8,225 nt of DNA from DATJZH01 sp035499215 (GTDB lineage: Bacteria; Actinomycetota; Actinomycetes; Streptosporangiales; Streptosporangiaceae), in contig DATJZH010000272.1 in NCBI GenBank assembly GCA_035499215.1, positions 1-8,225 on the forward strand, written 5' to 3'. Of the stretch, positions 5,962-8,225 are shown piece after piece. Below the pieces are notes generated by a model. It did not search any database. It had not been told where the DNA came from and saw only the letters and a list, made by a program, of their open reading frames with translations. The translations under genes were made by a program, and so were the position numbers. Positions within the stretch are counted from its first letter, which is position 1, and each line of letters begins with the position of its first letter.

Positions 5962-6360
5962 GTGTCCTTGCCGCTGGACGACGAGAACCTTCCGCTGTTC
6001 ACCGTCGGCCAGGTGTCGCAGATGCTCGAGGTTCAGCAGGCATTCCTGCGGCGCCTTGACGAGTATCGGGTAGTCCGGCCGTCCCGGTCATCGGGCGGGC
6101 AGCGCCGCTACACGCGCAGGGAGATCACGATAGTCCAGTACGTGCTCGAGCTAGTGGATGACGGCATGACACTGGCCGCAGTCCGCCGGGTGCTGGCGCT
6201 TGAGGCGCACGTCAGGCAGCTTGAGGCAGAACTGGATGAGTTGCGCGGCCACTACGAAGAACTGCGCTCGGAGCGGAATCAGCTCAGGGCGGCGGCCGCC
6301 CGGCGGGACGCCCTGCTGGGCGGACGCGAGCACGGCGGGCGCTCACCGGGCGGCGCCTAG
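5962..6360 (+). CDS. MerR-family regulator, HspR-like, next to hsp20
   Basis: A 132-residue regulator with an N-terminal MerR winged helix (about 11-80): LFTVGQVSQMLEVQQAFLRRLDEYRVVRP, wing SSGGQRRYTRREI, then MTLAAVRRVLALE. A coiled coil follows (about 80-115, with EAHVRQLEAELDEL), and the Gly/Arg-rich tail looks disordered. The arrangement matches HspR, the heat-shock repressor of streptomycetes and mycobacteria, including the LA-x-x-(K/R)R-x-(I/L)-x-LE stretch before the coiled coil. There is no cysteine and no ligand domain. HspR proper works with DnaK and sits in the dnaK operon, so this is more likely a paralogue dedicated to hsp20. The GTG start has an excellent site (GGAGGTGA, 6-base gap). 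Only 25 bases lie between the preceding hairpin and the start, so it is probably co-transcribed with hsp20. Confidence 0.88.
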   Translation: MSLPLDDENLPLFTVGQVSQMLEVQQAFLRRLDEYRVVRPSRSSGGQRRYTRREITIVQYVLELVDDGMTLAAVRRVLALEAHVRQLEAELDELRGHYEELRSERNQLRAAAARRDALLGGREHGGRSPGGA

Positions 6361-6362
6361 CC

Positions 6363-6424
6363 GGCAGCGGCCAGGGTCGCGGTGCTCGCGGGCGGCAGCG
6401 CCGAGGGTCGCGGTGCTCACGGGC
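6363..6424. repeat. 31-bp tandem duplication after the HspR-like gene
   Basis: Two adjacent 31-bp units (6363-6393 and 6394-6424) match at 28 of 31 positions. Both contain AGGGTCGCGGTGCTC, and a shorter related piece (CGAGGGTGCTCCGGG) occurs at about 6470-6484. The array starts just after the stop codon of the upstream gene. It appears to be a local duplication with no evident function. Confidence 0.85.
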
Positions 6425-6440
6425 CGGCGCTGAGAGCCGG
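6424..6440. terminator. Hairpin between convergent genes
   Basis: CCGGC (6424-6428) and GCCGG (6436-6440) form a 5-bp stem with a 7-base loop. It lies between the convergent HspR-like gene and the gene ending at 6462, so it could serve either strand. The stem is short and comparable symmetry is frequent at this GC content. Confidence 0.25.
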
Positions 6441-6461
6441 TGGCTGAGTCGGCCCAGGCAG

Positions 6462-6821
6462 TTACCGGCCGAGGGTGCTCCGGGAGAACCTGCGCCCTGC
6501 CGACGCGCGCCACGAACTGGTCTGCTCGGCTCGCGGTGCCGGGCGCCCGACGGCGAGTTCGGGTCCTGCAGCGGGCGGTGCCGGCGGATCTGCCCGGCTG
6601 ACGAAGACCCGCGGGCTGATGTTGTGCAACGCGCCGAGCATGGCGCCCAGGCCCTCATCGTGGGCGAGTTCCACCACCACCTCACCGGTTATCTCGGCCG
6701 TGTCGATGCCGGGGGGCGCCAGCCGGACGATGCTCACCAGCTGGTCACCCACGGCTTCGTGAAATAGCGCGCGGCTGCGCTTATCGTCGGACAGGGTCAG
6801 CCGGATTCTCCACATAGACAT
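6462..6821 (-). CDS. Small protein of unknown function, possible ACT-like fold
   Basis: A 119-residue protein. The first 76 residues alternate as strand 3-10 (MWRIRLTL), helix 14-24, strand 27-34 (QLVSIVRL), strand 44-52 (ITGEVVVEL), helix 55-68 (EGLGAMLGALHNIS) and strand 70-75 (PRVFVS). That is the beta-alpha-beta-beta-alpha-beta order of ACT-like, ferredoxin-fold domains, which often bind small ligands or form dimers. The tail (77-119) is rich in Pro, Ala, Arg and Ser and looks disordered. I recognise no named family. The ATG start (GCGAGG site, then CCCGA) is favoured over a second ATG two codons later because of spacing. It follows dcd on the same strand after 134 bases, too far to assume one operon. 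Downstream it meets the HspR-like gene. The fold is inferred by eye from hydrophobic pattern only. Confidence 0.72.
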   Translation of the reverse strand: MSMWRIRLTLSDDKRSRALFHEAVGDQLVSIVRLAPPGIDTAEITGEVVVELAHDEGLGAMLGALHNISPRVFVSRADPPAPPAAGPELAVGRPAPRAEQTSSWRASAGRRFSRSTLGR

Positions 6822-6886
6822 TCGGGCCTCGCAAGTCAGGTGTTCACTGTTGTCACAATGCAGCTGTCCCGTTGCCGGACTGCTTC

Positions 6887-6911
6887 GCGTTCGTAACGAC
6901 GGCGTGAACGC
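6887..6911. terminator. Inverted repeat in the gap downstream of dcd
   Basis: GCGTTC (6887-6892) and GAACGC (6906-6911) are perfect 6-bp arms 13 bases apart in the gap between dcd and the next minus-strand gene. It could end the dcd message or be an operator for the downstream gene. The support is weak. Confidence 0.25.
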
Positions 6912-6955
6912 TCAGCCGGGACCTCCATCGCTGGCGAGTTTCCGCTGGTCACGCG

Positions 6956-7558
6956 CTAACCCGCGGCGGGAGGCGGCGCGGTGCAAACGTCGGCCCGGTA
7001 GAAGCTGAGGTAGGACCTTGACGGGGTAGGCCCGCGCTGATCCTGGTATCGCGATCCGTAGACCGGCGAGCCGTAAGGATGCTCGGTCGGCGAGCTGCAC
7101 CGGAACAAGCACAGCTGGCCGATCTTCATGCCCGGCCACAGCTTGATTGGCAGAGTCGCCACGTTGGAGAGCTCCAGCGTGACGTGGCCGGAGAATCCAG
7201 GGTCGATCCAGCCGGCCGTGGAATGCGTCAGCAGGCCTAGCCGGCCGAGGCTGGACTTCCCTTCGAGCCGGCCGGCGATATCGGCGGGGAGCGTGACCAC
7301 CTCGTAGGTGGAGGCAAGCACGAACTCGCCGGGATGCAGCACGAATGGCTCGTCGCCGGCGGTCTCCACCAGCCTGGTCAGGTCGGGCTGCTCGATAGCC
7401 GGGTCGATGTGGGGGTAACGATGGTTCTCGAACACCCGGAAGTACCGGTCAAGCCGGACGTCAATACTCGCGGGCTGGATCAGCTCCGGCGCGTACGGTT
7501 CGAGCTTGACCCGGCCCGACGCGATCTGCGCCTTGATGTCCCGGTCGGAGAGCAGCAC
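6956..7558 (-). CDS. dcd: dCTP deaminase, bifunctional dCTP deaminase/dUTPase type
   Basis: A 200-residue enzyme that turns dCTP into dUMP, in actinobacteria through a combined deaminase and diphosphatase activity, supplying thymidylate synthesis and keeping dUTP low. It acts in the cytoplasm as a trimer. The sequence follows M. tuberculosis Dcd almost throughout: MLLSDRDIKAQIASGR at the start, QPASIDVRLD, then the active-site block GRLEGKSSLGRLGLLTHSTAG and HVTLELSN. Ser102, Arg106 and catalytic Glu129 are in place, and the TAG after them agrees with bifunctional rather than E. coli-type enzymes. WPGMKIGQL and RGPTPSRSY complete the family pattern. The start is GTG with only a weak upstream AGG, so a leaderless or short-leader message is possible. 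The C-terminus is about 10 residues longer than the M. tuberculosis protein, ending in a Pro/Ala tail. Confidence 0.96.
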   Translation of the reverse strand: MLLSDRDIKAQIASGRVKLEPYAPELIQPASIDVRLDRYFRVFENHRYPHIDPAIEQPDLTRLVETAGDEPFVLHPGEFVLASTYEVVTLPADIAGRLEGKSSLGRLGLLTHSTAGWIDPGFSGHVTLELSNVATLPIKLWPGMKIGQLCLFRCSSPTEHPYGSPVYGSRYQDQRGPTPSRSYLSFYRADVCTAPPPAAG

Positions 7559-7700
7559 CCTGGCAACCTACCGGTTCGGCAGGATCGACAGTGCGCAGAT
7601 GCGGGCTCAGGGGCCGGGCCCGGCCGTCGGCCTCGCCGACCAGGCTGGCCAGGGTCCGCTGCGCGGTCAGGGTGGCTGTCATGGTGGCGTCGCACCGTGA
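7559..7700. other. Upstream region of dcd, no gene seen
   Basis: This GC-rich stretch precedes dcd. It contains one 14-bp perfect palindrome, GGCCGGGCCCGGCC at 7612-7625. I see no tRNA, no clear promoter and no frame with convincing coding character. Such short G/C-only palindromes are expected by chance at this composition. Confidence 0.4.
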
Positions 7701-8225
7701 TTACCGGGCCCGCGCGCACTACCGCGGACAGCATCCGCACGCGCCGGAGGCGGAGCAGGCGCAGTCGGCGGCCGCCGGACTAGGTCGTGCCCGCTGATTA
7801 CGGGCCTGGCGATCACGATCCCGGCGACCAGCGCGACCTGCCTGCAGGGTGCCGTCAGCGAGTACAGCGGCGTCGCAACCTCTGGCGCGCCGGATCAGGC
7901 CGCCGCCGCGAACGGCAACAGCAGATCTGTCGATTCCGGGCCGACCGGCGCGGTCGGGCGGGGAACAGGTCGTCGGCGGCATCATTCCTGGCGGGCCGCC
8001 GGGAACGTCACGCCGGGTTTGTCGCAGGGCCAGGTCTTCATTATGCGCGCGCAGGCCTCCTCCTGGTCGGCCGGCTTCGAGGACGTCCTGGCGAGCAGCG
8101 CCGGAGCGCAGGACGCGCGCGCTACGTTCAGCTCAGCCACCGACGGGCACGCGGCGGCCGAATGCGCGAAGCACGTCGCGTCCAGGCCATGGGAAGGCCG
8201 CCAGGCACTGCTGTCCGGTACTATG
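7701..8225 (+). CDS. Possible partial or decayed gene running off the right edge
   Basis: A frame stays open from the stop at 7698-7700 to the window end (175 codons) with mostly G/C third bases and an Ala/Ser/Gly/Thr-rich product. A stretch of RRTRSCPLITGLAITIPATSA followed by TCLQG resembles a signal peptide, perhaps with a poor lipobox, and AGAQDARATFSSATDGHAA later in the frame also reads as real protein. No ATG, GTG or TTG occurs before TTG 8019 and ATG 8043, so either the start is a rare CTG (7794) or the 5' part is shifted. At 7960-8010 the next frame reads GEQVVGGIIPGGPPGT, more protein-like than the Arg/His-rich text of the main frame, which hints at a pair of compensating frameshifts. 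I recognise no family. It could be a pseudogene, a secreted protein with an odd start, or chance. Confidence 0.35.

Noticed and set aside
7461..7682. Minus-strand frame beginning MTATLTAQRTLASLVGEADGR upstream of dcd
   Set aside because: The first 40 residues are plausible, but no ribosome site precedes it and it continues out of frame into the dcd coding region, so it is probably a shadow.
7559..7800. A tRNA gene near dcd, as seen in some actinobacteria
   Set aside because: A GGTTCG occurs at 7573-7578, but no acceptor stem, anticodon arm or T-arm pairing can be built around it.
7787..8225. Alternative plus-strand frame from GTG 7787 to the edge
   Set aside because: It stays open, but the product is extremely Arg-rich with no protein-like segments. 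The frame from 7701 has better codon character.
1..8225. CRISPR array, insertion sequence or phage remnants
   Set aside because: No spaced direct repeats, transposase motifs, terminal inverted repeats or target duplications were seen. The only repeats are two short tandem arrays.

Overview
The window is GC-rich, with strong G/C preference at third codon positions, GTG and TTG starts next to GGAGG-type ribosome sites, and GC-rich hairpins without U-tracts. The proteins look actinobacterial: an IdeR/DtxR iron regulator, a PAS-GAF-SpoIIE-HATPase protein of the Streptomyces type, and an M. tuberculosis-like bifunctional dCTP deaminase/dUTPase. It is most likely chromosomal DNA of a filamentous or soil actinomycete. 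I cannot name the genus. I see no transposase, phage gene, CRISPR array, tRNA or rRNA.

Layout. 1-678 (+) is the 3' part of an ideR/dtxR-family gene, cut by the left edge, followed by a hairpin. 792-3044 (+) is a 750-residue PAS-GAF-PP2C(SpoIIE)-HATPase signalling protein. Converging on it from the minus strand is a 55-residue two-helix membrane protein (3051-3218), downstream of a MerR regulator (3348-3797, -). Divergent from that MerR is a FadA5-like thiolase (4111-5262, +), which ends in a hairpin over its stop codon. Next comes a small heat-shock unit: an hsp20 gene (5456-5884, +) with a palindrome-rich leader, a very strong hairpin, and a HspR-like MerR regulator (5962-6360, +). A 31-bp tandem duplication then precedes an orphan, possibly ACT-like, small protein (6462-6821, -) and dcd (6956-7558, -). 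The last ~670 bases hold no secure gene. An open frame runs from 7701 off the right edge and may be a partial or decayed secreted-protein gene.

How the genes may work together. The clearest functional unit is hsp20 plus its MerR/HspR-like regulator: one strand, two perfect inverted repeats upstream, and a terminator-like hairpin between the genes that would keep the regulator below the chaperone. The divergent MerR-thiolase pair, with a short imperfect palindrome in the shared upstream region, suggests local control of a beta-oxidation step. The SpoIIE-type phosphatase carries its own anti-sigma-kinase-like domain, so it may act as a self-contained partner-switching module. The ideR, phosphatase and dcd genes look like housekeeping or global-control neighbours with no evident link. 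I found no strong case for an entirely new system. The most interesting parts are the hsp20 control region, the overlooked 55-residue membrane protein, the orphan 119-residue protein and the right-edge frame.
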